Position numbers and translations under genes: made by a program. The notes beneath the pieces are model-generated. The model did not search any database. It had not been told where the DNA came from and was given only the letters and a program-made list of their open reading frames with translations. This document shows positions 11,030 to 21,739 of a stretch of DNA of 64,000 nt, in pieces; position 1 is the first letter of the stretch, and the number at the start of each line of letters is the position of its first letter. The stretch covers positions 2,287,934 through 2,351,933 of the forward strand of contig CM059192.1 in the NCBI GenBank assembly GCA_030323885.1, in the 5' to 3' direction. This DNA comes from Branchipolynoe longqiensis (taxonomy: Eukaryota; Annelida; Polychaeta; Phyllodocida; Polynoidae).

Positions 11030-12108
11030 GCGCCAGGGTGTACTGAGTAAGACAACACACTGCCTCCGTGTCCCACCTAGAATGCAATGTGCCAGAGTGT
11101 ACTGAGTAAGACAACACACTGCCTCCGTGTCCCACCCAGAATGTGACGTGCCAGGGTGTACTGAGTAAGACAACACACTGACTCCGTGTCCCACCCAGAA
11201 TGCGATGTGCCAGGGTGTACTGAGTAAGACAACACACTGCCTCCGTGTCCCACCCAGAATGCGACGCGCCAGGGTATACTGAGTAAGACAACACACTGCC
11301 TCCGTGTCCCACCCAGAATGTGACGTGCCAGGGTGTACTGAGTAAGACAACACACTGCCTCCGTGTCCCACCCAGAATGCGATGTGCCAGAGTGTACAGA
11401 GTAAGACAACACACTACCTCCTTGTCCCACCCAGATGTGTGCCGAGTGTACTGGTAGACAACACACTGCCTCGTGTACCCAGAATGTGACGTGCCAGAGT
11501 GTACTGAGTAAGACAACACACTGCCTCCTTGTCCCACCCAGAATGCGATGTGCCAGAGTGTACTGAGTAAGACAACACACTACCTCTGTGTCCCACCCAG
11601 AATGTGACGTGCCAGAGTGTACTGAGTAAGACAACACACTGCCTCCGTGTCCCACCCAGAATGCGACGTGCCAGGGTGTACTGAGTAAGACAACACACTG
11701 CCTCCTTGTCCCACCCAGAATGCAATGTGCCAGAGTGTACTGAGTAAGACAACACACTACCTCCTTGTCCCACCAGTTTTTGTGTACCTCTGTGTCCCAC
11801 CCAGAATGTGACGTGCCAGAGTGTACTGAGTAAGACAACACACTGCCTCCGTGTCCCACCCAGAATGCGACGTGCCAGGGTGTACTGAGTAAGACAACAC
11901 ACTGCCTCCTTGTCCCACCCAGAATGCAATGTGCCAGAGTGTACTGAGTAAGACAACACACTGCCTCCGTGTCCCACCAAGAATGTGACGTGCCAGAGTG
12001 TACTGAGTAAGACAACACACTGCCTCCGTGTCCCACCCAGAATGCGATGTGCCAGGGTGTACTGAGTAAGACAACACACTACCTCCTTGTCCCACCCAGA
12101 ATGATGTG
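11030..12108. repeat. 59-bp satellite, about 18 copies
   Basis: Regular head-to-tail array of a 59-base unit containing GTAAGACAACACACTGCCTC, GTGTCCCACCCAGAATG and GTGCCAGGGTGTACTGA. Copies differ mainly at TGCGATG/TGTGACG and GGG/GAG positions. Two damaged units occur at 11430-11480 and 11775. The unit has no stop codon in any minus-strand frame. Since 59 is not a multiple of 3, every 177 bases all three frames are read, giving long overlapping spurious frames. Confidence 0.95.
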
Positions 12109-12199
12109 ATTCTATTTTGTTCCACTCATTAGCGCCACCTGTAGTTATGCATATCAATCACGTGGTCATACAAAGCAGAGACTCCGACACAGGCGTTTG

Positions 12200-12340
12200 T
12201 TTGTTATTTGTTTGGGGTTTTACATCCTGGGTACATCTAAGGTGACATTAGGTTGTAACAGTGTGCACTCATGGTGACTTTATAGTGCTGCCCCACTGGG
12301 AGACCAAGCCACCAGCACCCTCACCCGTCGGGTTATGTTG
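12200..12340 (-). mobile_element. SINE family S1, tail half
   Basis: Contains ACATCTAAGGTGACATTAGG, CAGTGTGCACTCATGGTGAC and GCTGCCCCACTGGGAGACC, the reverse of the S1 body and tail. The tRNA head is absent. Confidence 0.7.
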
Positions 12341-12499
12341 TCCTCAAACATAGGCCCAAGAGTTTCATGAATGCTACTTGCAAAGAGACCGTTACGTAAG
12401 AAAATAAATGCCCACTATAGGTGAACCTAACCTGGGTCACGGCCTACAATATAAATAGGACAAGTCAGGGATGGTTAACTAAATATCAAGATAATGTGA

Positions 12500-13774
12500 C
12501 TGAATGAGATAATCCTCATCAATCCCATAACCAAACTCCAGACACTCCAGGTAGCTTACAACACATTGCAAAGAGAATGTGCATGGTACAAAGCGGAATA
12601 CGAAAAACTAAAGACAAAAAAGAAAGACACAAATGTAAACACCAATACCAACAACACAAGGACAACGCCCACTGACCAAAAGAAGCCACCCACGGGTGCA
12701 GCCCACACCCAAGCACCAAACCATGAGAATAAAAAGCTTAGTGTCATCGTGCACGGCATCCCAGAAAAGGAAGATGAAAGCATAGAAAAAATGGTCACAG
12801 ATATGCTTTTTGGCTGGACGGTAGTGACAAAAGCCTACCGTCTAGGGACAAAAAAATAAACGAAGGAAAAAGCACCAGAACCAAAAAATGATGCAGACAA
12901 AGAACAGGCCGAAGGCAAAAAACAGGACGGGGAACCCAAAGACCCACTCTCTCTCTCTCAGAACAACGGGAAAAAAACGAACAGACCAAGAAGCATCAGA
13001 ATCCAACTGGAAAAGGAATCACAAAAGAAAGAGTTCTTTCAAAAAAAGAAAACCCTCCAAAACAAAAAAGAATACAGCAAAGTAACAATTAGACCAGTAA
13101 GAACAGAAGCTGAAATGCTAAGTGAAAAAAACGTGCAACAAATGTACACACTAGCAACTGAAAGCAAAAATGAAAAGATCAAATCAGTTAAAATGAGAGG
13201 GTGCAACATCGAGGTAAATGGAACAATATACACACCCAACGACTTTGGGAAAATAGAGATACCAGAAATCACCCCGGAGAAAGCAGCAACCAGAGAACAT
13301 GCCTGGGGAGTGTCCTTCCAGGGGCAGAACTCCCCCTTTAGCAACCTGTACAAGTGTGACATCACAGGAAAAGATGGAAAGAAATACACATCAGCTGAGC
13401 AATATTACTGCTCGATAATGGCCAAATTCCATGAGAAACATGATATAATGAGGATGATCGACAATGCAGACAACCCATATACAATAAAGGCAATGGCAAA
13501 CAAAATATGGAGAACACCGGAATGGTGCAAAACAAATGAAAAAGTACTAGAGGATATCATCCATGCAAAATTCACCCAAAACGAGGAACTAAAGAAAAAG
13601 CTAATAGATGCCCCAGGAAATGTATTCAGAGAATGCACAAAGTGCCCATACTGGGGCTCAGGTAGGTTCCTAGACTCAGCCGGAGAAGGTGAAACGCTCA
13701 AGCAAGGATACAAAAACAAGATGGGAGACATCCTCCAAAAAGTCAAGGAAAGCCTAACAAACACCGACAAATAA
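12500..13774 (+). pseudogene. Retroelement-like ORF: coiled coil, RRM-like ORF1 segment and NADAR domain, one in-frame stop
   Basis: One reading frame of 425 codons runs from 12500 to the stop at 13772-13774, broken only by a TAA at 12857-12859. Residues 1-40 look like a coiled coil. Around residue 78 is KLSVIVHGIPEKEDESIEKM, like the RRM-type domain of LINE ORF1 proteins, leading to KAYRLGTKK just before the stop. A Lys/Glu-rich linker follows. From about residue 265 there is a NADAR (YbiA/DUF1768) domain: SPFSNLYKC, YTSAEQYYCSIMAKF, a central IWRTPEW, KFTQNEELKKKL and CPYWGSGRF. NADAR enzymes cleave N-glycosidic bonds, including those of ADP-ribosylated guanine. The pocket motifs look intact. 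The A-rich coding strand and the following AAATAA-rich tail suggest a retroposed copy. No ORF2 follows. It lies, antisense, left of the KIF19-like exons. It could instead be a pseudogene of a host gene. Confidence 0.8.
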
Positions 13775-13945
13775 CTAAACAGCCAAATAAATAGGTAAAA
13801 TAAGCAGAAAAATAAGCAGAAAAATAAACACAAAAATTAACACACAAAATAAACACAAAAAATAAACACCAGAATGAATATAAAAATAAGCACCAATAAA
13901 TATAGAAGAACCACTAACCAAAATATAAAGCACTAGAAATACTAT
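13775..13945 (+). repeat. A-rich AAATAA/AACACA tail
   Basis: Follows the NADAR reading frame directly. Repeats of GCAGAAAAATAA and AACACAAAAAATAA suggest a decayed 3' tail of the retroposed unit. Confidence 0.5.
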
Positions 13946-13954
13946 GTATAACAG

Positions 13955-14340
13955 ACACCCATTCCAGTGTGAAGGTGTCGTGGCGCCACCGTCGGAGCTG
14001 AGGTGGGGAGGCTGGAGCAGTAGATTACTATGAGAGACTCCCACAGTCCACGGAGCTGAGTAAGTGATGAGGGATATTCCGGGTTAATATACTCGTATAA
14101 TTCTTATACAGCATATATATATATATGATCTATAATTTATTATGGGAATGTAAACAAGGAGACTAACTATCTACAATTTCCTATACTCTACTCACTACAC
14201 CCCATAAACACTGCCCCTGTGTAGTTACAGTATTGGCCACATCGGCGCCACCTGTGAGGGGCTCTGACCACTTGTATACCAGTTGTGTCTGGTCTTTAGC
14301 GCCTACAGACCGGCTCGGACAGTTGGACATAAATATATGT
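13955..14340. repeat. Interspersed repeat R5
   Basis: Shares GGCGCCACC, ATTCTTATACAGCATATATA, TTATTATGGGAATGTAAACA and the CTACAGACCGGCTC block with 6520-6765 and 20200-20400. Confidence 0.6.
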
Positions 14341-14629
14341 TAGTTTTATTGTTATTCTGTTTACCTGGGCCAGCTGTTTATATTCATATATCTGACATCT
14401 AAGAGAGCAGTGACAGTCCAGGTACCTCGGCTTGCTGGGGCGGGTGGCCTGTGAGTGCGAAGCAATGAGTAGTTGCTGAAATATTCAGGGCGTCTCTTTG
14501 TGGAGGTGCGTTCCATCGATTCGCCGCACGTCGTTACAGAATGAAAGCGCGGCTCCAACTTCCGGTAACGAACGCCGCTTGTCCGGGTCTCTCCGCACTC
14601 TGGTTCAGTTCGGCCATTTTCGGTTATAC
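14341..14629. other. No gene recognised
   Basis: GC-richer stretch with a 65-codon minus frame that has no recognisable domain. A possible minus-strand CAG/GTAAAC donor sits near 14364, but without a matching acceptor it is not called as an exon. Confidence 0.4.
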
Positions 14630-16690
14630 ACCATATGTATGTGTCTGTGTGTATAACTATGTACCATCTGTATGTGTGTCTCTATGTATAAATATGTACC
14701 ATATGTCTGTGTGTCTGTCTGTACGTATAACTATGCACCATCCGTATGTCTGTGTTCATCTTATATATGTATAACTATGCACCATATGTCTGTGTTTCTG
14801 TGTGTGTCTCTAGCTAGCTTTGCACCATCTGTATGTGTGTATCTGTATGTATAGCCATGCACCATATGTATGTGTGTCTTTGTCTGTATGTATAACCATG
14901 CACCAGCTGTATGTGTCTATGTGTGTATGTATGTATAACCATGCACCATCTGTATGTGGATGTGTGTCTGTATGTATAACCATGCACCATCTGTATGTGT
15001 ATGTATGTATAACCATGCACCATCTGTATGTGTGTATGTGTGTGTCTGTATGTATAACCATGCATCATCTGTGTGTGGGTATGTGTGTGTCTGTATAACT
15101 ATGCACCATCTGTATGTGTGTATGTGTGTGTCTGTATGTATGTATAATTATGCACCGTCTGTATGTGTGTGTATGTATAACTATGCACCATATGTATGTG
15201 TATGTATGTATAACCATGCACCATCTGTATGTGTGTATGTGTGTGTCTGTTTGTATAACTATGCACCGTCTGTATGTGTGTATGTATGTATAACCATGCA
15301 CCATCTGTATGTGTGTATGTGTGTGTCTGTATGTATAACTATGCACCGTCTGTATGTGTGTATGTATAACCATGCACCATCTGTATGTGTGTATCTGTAT
15401 GTATAACTATGCACCGTCTGTATGTGTATGTGTGTGTCTGTATGTATAACCAAGCACCATCTGTATGTGTGGCTGTGTGTGTCTGTATGTATAACTATGC
15501 ACCATCTGTATGTGTGGCTGTGTGTGTCTGTATGTATAACGATGCACCATCTGTATGTGTGGCTGTGTGTATCTGAATGTATAACTATGCACCATCTGTA
15601 TGTGTGTATGTGTGTCTGTATGTATAACCATGCACCATCTGTATGTGTGTATCTGTATGTATAACTATGCACCATCTGTGTGTGGGTCTGTGTGTGTCTG
15701 TATGTATAACTATGCACCGTCTGTATGTATGTATGTATAACCATGCACCATCTGTATGTGTGTATGTATGTATAACCATGCACCATCTGTATGTGTGGCT
15801 GTGTGTGTCTGTATGTATAACTATGCACCATCTGTATGTGTATGTATGTATAACCATGCACCATCTGTATGTGTGTATGTGTGTGTCTGTATGTATAACT
15901 ATGCACCGTCTGTATGTGTGTATGTATGTATAACCATGCACCATCTATATGTGTGTATCTGTATGTATAACCATGCACCATCTGTATGTGTGTCTGTATA
16001 AATATGTACCATCTGTATGTGTGTATGTGTGTCTCACTCTATGTATAAGTATGTACCATATGTATGTGTGTCTGTCTCTATGTATAGCTATGCACCATCT
16101 GTATGTGTCTGTGTGTGTATGTATAACTATGCACCATCTGTCTGTGGTTCTGTGTGTGTCTGTATGTATAACCATGCACCATCTGTATGTGTGTCTGTGT
16201 CTCTCTATGTATAACTATGTACCATCTGTGTGTGTGTGTCTCTACATATAACTATGCACCATCCGTGTGTCAGTGTGTGTCTGTGTGTTATATGTATAAC
16301 TATGCACCATCTGTCTGTGTGTCTCTATATCTAGCTATGCACCATCTGTATGTGTGTATGTGTGTGTGTCTGTATGCATAACTATGCACCATCTGTATGT
16401 GTGTCTGTATGTGTGTGTCTGTATGTATAACTATGCACCATCTGTATGTGTGCCTCTCTATATCTAGCTATGCACCATATGTAGGTGTGTCTGTTTGTAT
16501 AACTGTGCACCATCTGTGTGTGTGGATATGTATAATTATGCACCATCCGTGTGTCTGTGTGTGTGCGCCTATATATAACTATGCACCCTCTGACTGTATA
16601 TATCGGTGTGTGTGTCTGGTTGTGTGTGTCTATACACATATCTATGCACCATCTGTATGTGTGTCTGATGTCTGTATCTCTCTCTCTATA
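14630..16690. repeat. TG-rich minisatellite (CTGTATGTGTGTATGT / AACCATGCACCAT)
   Basis: About 2 kb of imperfect units of 35-65 bases built from CACCATCTGTATGTGTG, TGTGTCTGTATGTATAAC and TATGCAC. The unit carries alternating purine-pyrimidine steps. All open frames are Cys/Val/Tyr repeats without a domain. Confidence 0.95.
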
Positions 16691-16708
16691 TATATATATA
16701 ACTATATA

Positions 16709-16756
<48 letters not shown>
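16686..16756. repeat. (TA)n microsatellite
   Basis: TA dinucleotide run with short CT and TG interruptions at the right end of the TG-rich array. Confidence 0.9.
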
Positions 16757-16761
<5 letters not shown>

Positions 16762-17136
16762 CGAACCCACATTTCTGCTATTCTAGGAGTGTCCTAAGCA
16801 TTAGCCTACCTAGGCTCGTTGACGCAATCAAACTACCCATGCCTAATTGTGCATGTGGAATTTCACTTGGGGATGATTTCCAAGATATTATATATACCGT
16901 ATATGTCCCGATAGAAGCACGCTACCCAATAGAAGCACACACCCCAATTTCAAGATTGAAAGCATGCACAAATTTACGATCATATTCAGACTGAACGCAC
17001 ATAAAATAAGACAATCCCACTTTATTTCAGAGGCACGACAAAAACTAATCCATGAAATTCAATAACTTTGAATAGATGCGCATCCATGTGTCTGCACTCG
17101 CGCAGTGCAGTCTATTGGGACATATACGATATATAT

Positions 17137-17167
<31 letters not shown>

Positions 17168-17300
17168 ATATGTGGATAGTGATAAACCCTTTATCACATG
17201 TAATAAGCTCTGTAGCGTCCTCCCACCCTCCCCTTCCAGGGTGGGGTGTCCGGAATGCACCTCACCGGTCCCCTGATCGGGGTGCAACATGCCACTCGCT
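16757..17300. other. No gene; includes a (TA)n run at about 17128-17167
   Basis: Mostly unique sequence. AGAAGCACGCTACCCAATAG and a second AGAAGCAC form a small local repeat near 16915. I see no supported exon. Confidence 0.45.
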
Positions 17301-17302
17301 CT

Positions 17303-18036
17303 GGGCCCGTATTCATGAGCGCGGGGTACGGTTAGCCGGTGGTTAGGCTTAGCCGTTGGGTAGGTATCCCTCGGTTTAACGGCGGCACTTAAGTAGGTCA
17401 ATCAGTATTCACCAATGTTCTAGCCGGTCGGGATAGCTACCCGTTCGCTTTGTTTACACGCGTCGAATCGAAAATATTAATATCGCCGCCGTTACGGCGT
17501 CAGCGTTAATATCGGTTCGCATTTAGGGTTAATTTGACCAAATTTCACTTATTGCGTACTTAAATCTATCAAATATGATCGCATTGAATAGATTTGGGCG
17601 TAAGGAATTCACGCCAATTCGGCAGCGGCCATTTTTACTTGACGTCGACAGTATGGATATCGACGTCGCTGCGGCGGCGGCGATTTGTGTACTTTACATT
17701 CGTCGATTCGACAATATTAATATCGCCGCCTTTGCGGCAGCAGCGTTAATTTCGCTTCGCATTTAGGGTTAATTTGACCGAATTTCCCTTATTGTGTATG
17801 TAAATCTATCAAATATGATCGCAGGTTGAATAGATTCAGAGCCACACACGCTCACTACCCCTCGGGGTAGTGGCTTACCCCTGCTTCGAAATTGGGGTAG
17901 GGTACCCTCCGGTTAGAGCCCCAGGGTAGCGCTACCCCAAGCTCATGAATACGGATTTTCCACCGTTAGCCGGGGAGGTAGCGTACCCCCCGGTTAGAGC
18001 CCCAGGGTAGCGCTACCCAGGGCTCATGAATACGGA
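17303..18036. mobile_element. Foldback element with CCGTATTCATGAGC ends
   Basis: The left end CCCGTATTCATGAGCGCGGG and right end GGCTCATGAATACGGA are inverse. Subterminal GGTTAGCCGG/CCGGTTAG words recur in both orientations. The centre holds a direct duplication of about 120 bases (17464-17582 and 17707-17825) containing AATATTAATATCGCCGCC and GGGTTAATTTGACC. No transposase is present. Confidence 0.7.
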
Positions 18037-18410
18037 GTTTTTTTTTTTTTAATAGTTTACATACTTTATGCATAAATCCATATTTCTATTATGTTTGCCC
18101 CCTTTCCCTAATTCACATCTTTTTGTTTCCTTTTTCTCTGAATACAACATACAGCAATTTTAAATCAGCCTTCTTCAAAGATCTTTTTGTTCCATAGCTT
18201 AACCCATTCCCCCCCCCCCCCACCCTGCGCCCCCCGGGGTGTCTCCTATGTTTTGTATTTTACCATATTCTACGCTAGTTAAATCCATAAACCTGCTAAT
18301 TACAAATTAACTGAACATAGAAATGTCAGGAATAGTCTATTCAACACATAAAACTACATACTGTAAAACCGATAGACAGGTGGCCAGACGGGGGTAGCAC
18401 TTCTACACTG
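18037..18410. other. No gene; T- and C-homopolymer spacer
   Basis: AT-rich with a T run at 18037 and a C run near 18211. A short stretch (CTACATACTGTAAAACCGAT, GACAGGTGGCCAGACGGGG) resembles sequence at 5805-5845. Confidence 0.4.
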
Positions 18411-18414
18411 CTTA

Positions 18415-18748
18415 ACCAGATGGGATGGCCGAATGAGTTAGAGCATCCGTCTCCCATGCTGGCAGATCGTGGATCTGAACCCTGGTCGAGTCAAACCGAC
18501 GACTTAAAAATTGATACTTGTCGCTTCCTAGCCAGGCGATCGGCATTATTAGGATAGGGCAAGGACTGGTGTGCTCAGTGTCAGGATAATATGACTGAGT
18601 GGGATACCAGGTCATGGTGCCAGCGGCATGGTTTCCCAGTGGGACAGCACTATCAAGTCACCATGAGTGTGCACTGTCACAAGTCGGTACCCGTCTTGAT
18701 ATGACCTTAGATGTTGCTAGGACATAAAACAACAACAAACAATCTACA
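18415..18748 (+). mobile_element. SINE family S1, full length
   Basis: tRNA-like head GATGGGATGGCCGAATGAGT with GTTAGAGC A-box and a GATCTGAACCCTGGTCGAG B-box region. The body has CAGTGTCAGGATAATATGAC and the tail TGACCTTAGATGTTGCTAGG ends in CAACAACAAACAA. Internal pol III boxes are partly preserved. Confidence 0.85.
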
Positions 18749-19005
18749 CTGCTTTGAAGTTCCACAGTGCAGAAGAACCATTTGTAAATGCCAGTATATA
18801 TAATAATGTATATATTTGTACTTGATATATCACTCCTCCCCCAGCAATATCATGTGTTTTTTCCTGTTATTTTTGGACAAAAACTGTTTTATCCAGGGCT
18901 TTTTTCCCACGTTTATTTTTCATCTTGTGGAAAATAAAGGTTCAACCCTGGAGGAAATGTAGGTCAGGTGTAAAGTTGGTGGCGTGGCTGAGCGCGTTCA
19001 CTCAC

Positions 19006-19086
19006 CTTGTTGTCGATACAGTGACATATTGTCGTGGCACCCAGCTGCAGTTCCTCTTCGTTAAGTGGGCGCGTTCTTAGAGCCAC
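19006..19086 (-). CDS. KIF19: KIF19-like kinesin, coding exon 2
   Basis: On the minus strand a TTTTCAG acceptor precedes 27 codons, VALRTRPLNEEELQ... ending HCIDNK, and a GTGAGTGA donor follows. VALRxRP is the first beta strand of a kinesin motor head. The next residues, EELQLGATTICHCID, follow the pattern of KIF19 (EL-x2-GAT-x-I-x-H), a ciliary plus-end kinesin that limits cilium length. The length matches the corresponding KIF19 segment residue for residue. Phase 0 at both ends fits exon 1 at 23951. The following exons (P-loop, switch regions) are not seen to the left, so the next intron is probably longer than 19 kb or the exons were missed. KIF18-type is the main alternative. Confidence 0.75.
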
Positions 19087-19089
19087 CTG

Positions 19090-19354
19090 AAAATGAAACA
19101 TACAAACATTACTACGCGTCTGACTGAGTATAAAGGGGAAAAGTGTTATATGTAAGTATATCTATTATATACATACATGAAACATACAAATAGTACCATG
19201 TATCATACAAAGGGGAAACATGATATATATATAAGTATGAACACAAAACCAACATTGCCACGTATCTACCTGTGTACAAAGGGGAAAAGTGCTGCATATA
19301 AGTGTACATATATATACATGAAACATACAAACATTACGACGCTTCTGACTGCAG
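19090..19354. repeat. Tandem repeat with CATGAAACATACAAACATTA unit, left part
   Basis: Units of about 90-110 bases with GAAACATACAAACATTAC, TCTGACTG and ACAAAGGGGAAAAGTG. The array continues at 20019 after an inserted LINE fragment. Confidence 0.7.
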
Positions 19355-20018
19355 GTATTGCAATACCTCAGGGAGTTTGACGCCCCTGCCTTGCAGAGTT
19401 GTAAACCACTGCCTTGTGGTACAGGTTCTTGACAGAACCGAAGGCTAAGGGAGCAAACCCTAAACAGAAAACCATGTCACTGTGGCAGCATTAAGGGCGG
19501 TTGATGTATGGAACTCCCAACATCTCCCGACCAGCCACTGCAGGGACAAATAGTTTTGCGCCTGTCTGGACATGTTCTTGCCGGTGTGAAACCTCTATTT
19601 GCTCCCCGAGAGAGTGCCGCTGGTAACTTGCAAAAGCCAGCAGCACTTCAACACTTTTGCAGGCAGCTTTCATGAAATGTAGACAAATAAGGAAATACTC
19701 GAACGGATGGGGCTGCCCTCTATGGAAAATCTTCTGATCAAAAAGAATCTCCGGTGGACTGGACACCTCATGCGGATGTCATCAGACAGGCTATCAAAGC
19801 AGATCCTCTATTCTCAACTGTCTTCTAGTTACAGAAAGAGAGGTCGCCCTCGTCTCCGGTTCAAGGATACCATCAAGAGAAACCTGAAGCTGAGAGACAT
19901 TAAGACCAACTCATGGACATCACTCTCACAGCAGAGAGCTAAATGGAGAGCGGCAGTCAAGTAATGAAAGCAGTCTTTGTCGCATCGCGACCGATAGCAT
20001 CATGATGATGATGATGAC
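19355..20018 (+). mobile_element. LINE 3' fragment inserted in the tandem repeat
   Basis: Reading frame 19707-19964 encodes LIKKNLRWTGHLMRMSSD, then a KRGRPRLRFKDTIKRNLK motif and WRAAVK, the C-terminal tail of a LINE ORF2 protein (after the reverse transcriptase). An ATGATGATGATGATGACG tail ends it. TCTGACTG before and CTGAGAACAAAGGGG after are the two halves of one tandem-repeat unit, so the fragment landed inside the array. The same family lies reversed at 37205-37310. Confidence 0.7.
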
Positions 20019-20190
20019 GACTGAGAACAAAGGGGAAAAGTGTTATATATAAGTATATATTATATATACAAAATGTACAAACATTATTATGTGTCTGACG
20101 CCCTACAAAGGGTAAAAGTACTGTATATAATTATAAGTATATATACACGAAACACACAAACATTAGTTACATTACCATGCCTGCCTGCGC
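20019..20190. repeat. Tandem repeat, right part
   Basis: Continues the 19090-19354 array: ACAAAGGGGAAAAGTGTTAT, TACAAACATTATTATGTGTC and GAAACACACAAACATTAG. Confidence 0.65.
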
Positions 20191-20361
20191 ACAAAGGCAG
20201 ACAGGTGGCGCCACCAGCAGGCCAGAGGTTGGCAGAGCATACTATTAGTAGTCGATGACCAATGATATAAAAAAACCTACAGTAGATTATTGAGGGTGGA
20301 GAATTGGAGGACCTGAGGTGGAAAAGCTTCCGATTAATTATACTCGATTAATTCTTATACA

Positions 20362-20362
<1 letters not shown>
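20191..20362. repeat. Interspersed repeat R5, fragment
   Basis: Shares GGTGGCGCCACCAGCAGG-like and TAATTCTTATACAGCATATA with the R5 copy at 13955-14340. Confidence 0.45.
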
Positions 20363-20401
<39 letters not shown>

Positions 20402-20452
20402 CACCAAGATATGTATCAAAAAGTACCTTTTTCTTCAAATGCGTGCGCGCAC

Positions 20453-20537
<85 letters not shown>
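20363..20537. repeat. (TA)n and (GT)n microsatellites
   Basis: A TA run at 20365-20400 is followed, after 50 bases, by GCGTGCGCGCACGCG and about 40 GT repeats to 20537. The alternating GC/GT stretch is a strong Z-DNA candidate. Confidence 0.9.
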
Positions 20538-20538
<1 letters not shown>

Positions 20539-21205
20539 TAGATACCCAGAACCCCTTGCACCTGCGCATATTGCAGGCCGGCCCACGAACCGACTAGTCC
20601 CAGCTGTGAGACGACTGGTAGGACACTGACCTGTGTGGACTGAGACGTCATTCAGCACCTGCCAACTCCACAAGGAACGCTTAATTGAATTCCTAATGGA
20701 ATACTTAATTCGGCAACCCAACTGTTACACTGCGGTCTCGGGGTAAGCAGGAACCAGGCCGATATTTGGATCAATAAATATACATCAGTGAATAGTTTGT
20801 GTGGTGACTTTTTTTGTTTCAAAGTTAAACGCATTTAAATAACCAATGAGACACTACGCGAAACCATTACTGATCACGTAAATGGCAGGCAAGATGTCCC
20901 GTTGAAATAATGTGAGGTATTTGTGAAGCAAAATGAGCTGAAAACAACAAAGAAAATGGAGTACCTGAAACCGACCAGACCTAACTGGTAAAGGTTTGAC
21001 AAAAACTAAAATAGTACGTCTACGTTAAAACACTAAGGTATTACAAATGTTGACTATGTACAAAATATAGACGAAACTTCAACAATATTAAAAATTGGGA
21101 ACTTTCATATTTTACACCATAAGCAAGTTTAGTGAAATTATTGAGAAAGGAAATCAATCTGTATGGATTATGACCACTACTGCACAGCGGCGAAAACAAG
21201 TGCAT
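20538..21205. other. No gene recognised
   Basis: Mostly AT-rich unique sequence within the presumed first intron of the KIF19-like gene. No exon or element ends are seen. Confidence 0.45.
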
Positions 21206-21209
21206 GCAC

Positions 21210-21584
21210 TAATGGTGCTGTCACACTACGACGTTTCCCCCCGGCGCGCCGCCAACGCGCAAGATATTTGCTAGGGCTTGAGACACGTCCAACTTTTCGG
21301 CGTTTTGGGAGAAAATTCGACGGGTTGCAGCGTGCTAGTAGCGCGTTGGTGGCGCGTCCGTAACGCCCCCTCCAACGCGTCGCCGCGCGCCGAAAGTTTT
21401 GTGCAAGCACAAAACAATTGGCGCGACCCGATGCGCGGCGACGTGTCCATTCACGCGTTGCTATCACTCAACGTGTACCGACGCGCCGTTAACGCACGCA
21501 TAACGCTTCCCGACGTTTCACCCAAAAAGGCAACACGTCGGCGCGCGTTGGTGAGAAACGTCGTAATGTGACAGCCCCATTAAC
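21210..21584. mobile_element. Foldback element, GCTGTCACACTACGACG ends, ACGCG-rich interior
   Basis: The left end GCTGTCACACTACGACGTTT and right end AACGTCGTAATGTGACAGCC are inverse. The interior repeats AACGCG, CGCGCCG and GGCGCG in both orientations. CATTAACTG follows the right end and CACTAATG precedes the left, consistent with a TTAA-type target. It belongs to the set at 24752, 26001, 27856 and 53042, which share ends but not interiors. Confidence 0.75.
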
Positions 21585-21739
21585 TGTTATGAACAGAATA
21601 AACAAACGATCACTAAAAATAAAATGTTTAAATAGCATATTTTGTTTCAGCATTGAGGCGATTGGACTTCCCGCCTTAATATAACAGTTATGGTGCATAT
21701 GAACTACTTATGCATGAGATGGTATGAACAATAATGATT

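Noticed and set aside
10980..12157. Overlapping minus-strand frames of up to 319 codons with repeated VLSYSVHxGTSHSGW peptides
   Set aside because: They are the three frames of a stop-free 59-bp satellite, not a gene with a repeat domain.
14341..14560. Further kinesin exon on the minus strand
   Set aside because: A CAG/GTAAAC donor exists but the peptide has no kinesin motif and no acceptor fits.
14650..16780. Cys/Val/Tyr and His/Thr repeat frames on both strands
   Set aside because: Products of the TG-rich minisatellite.
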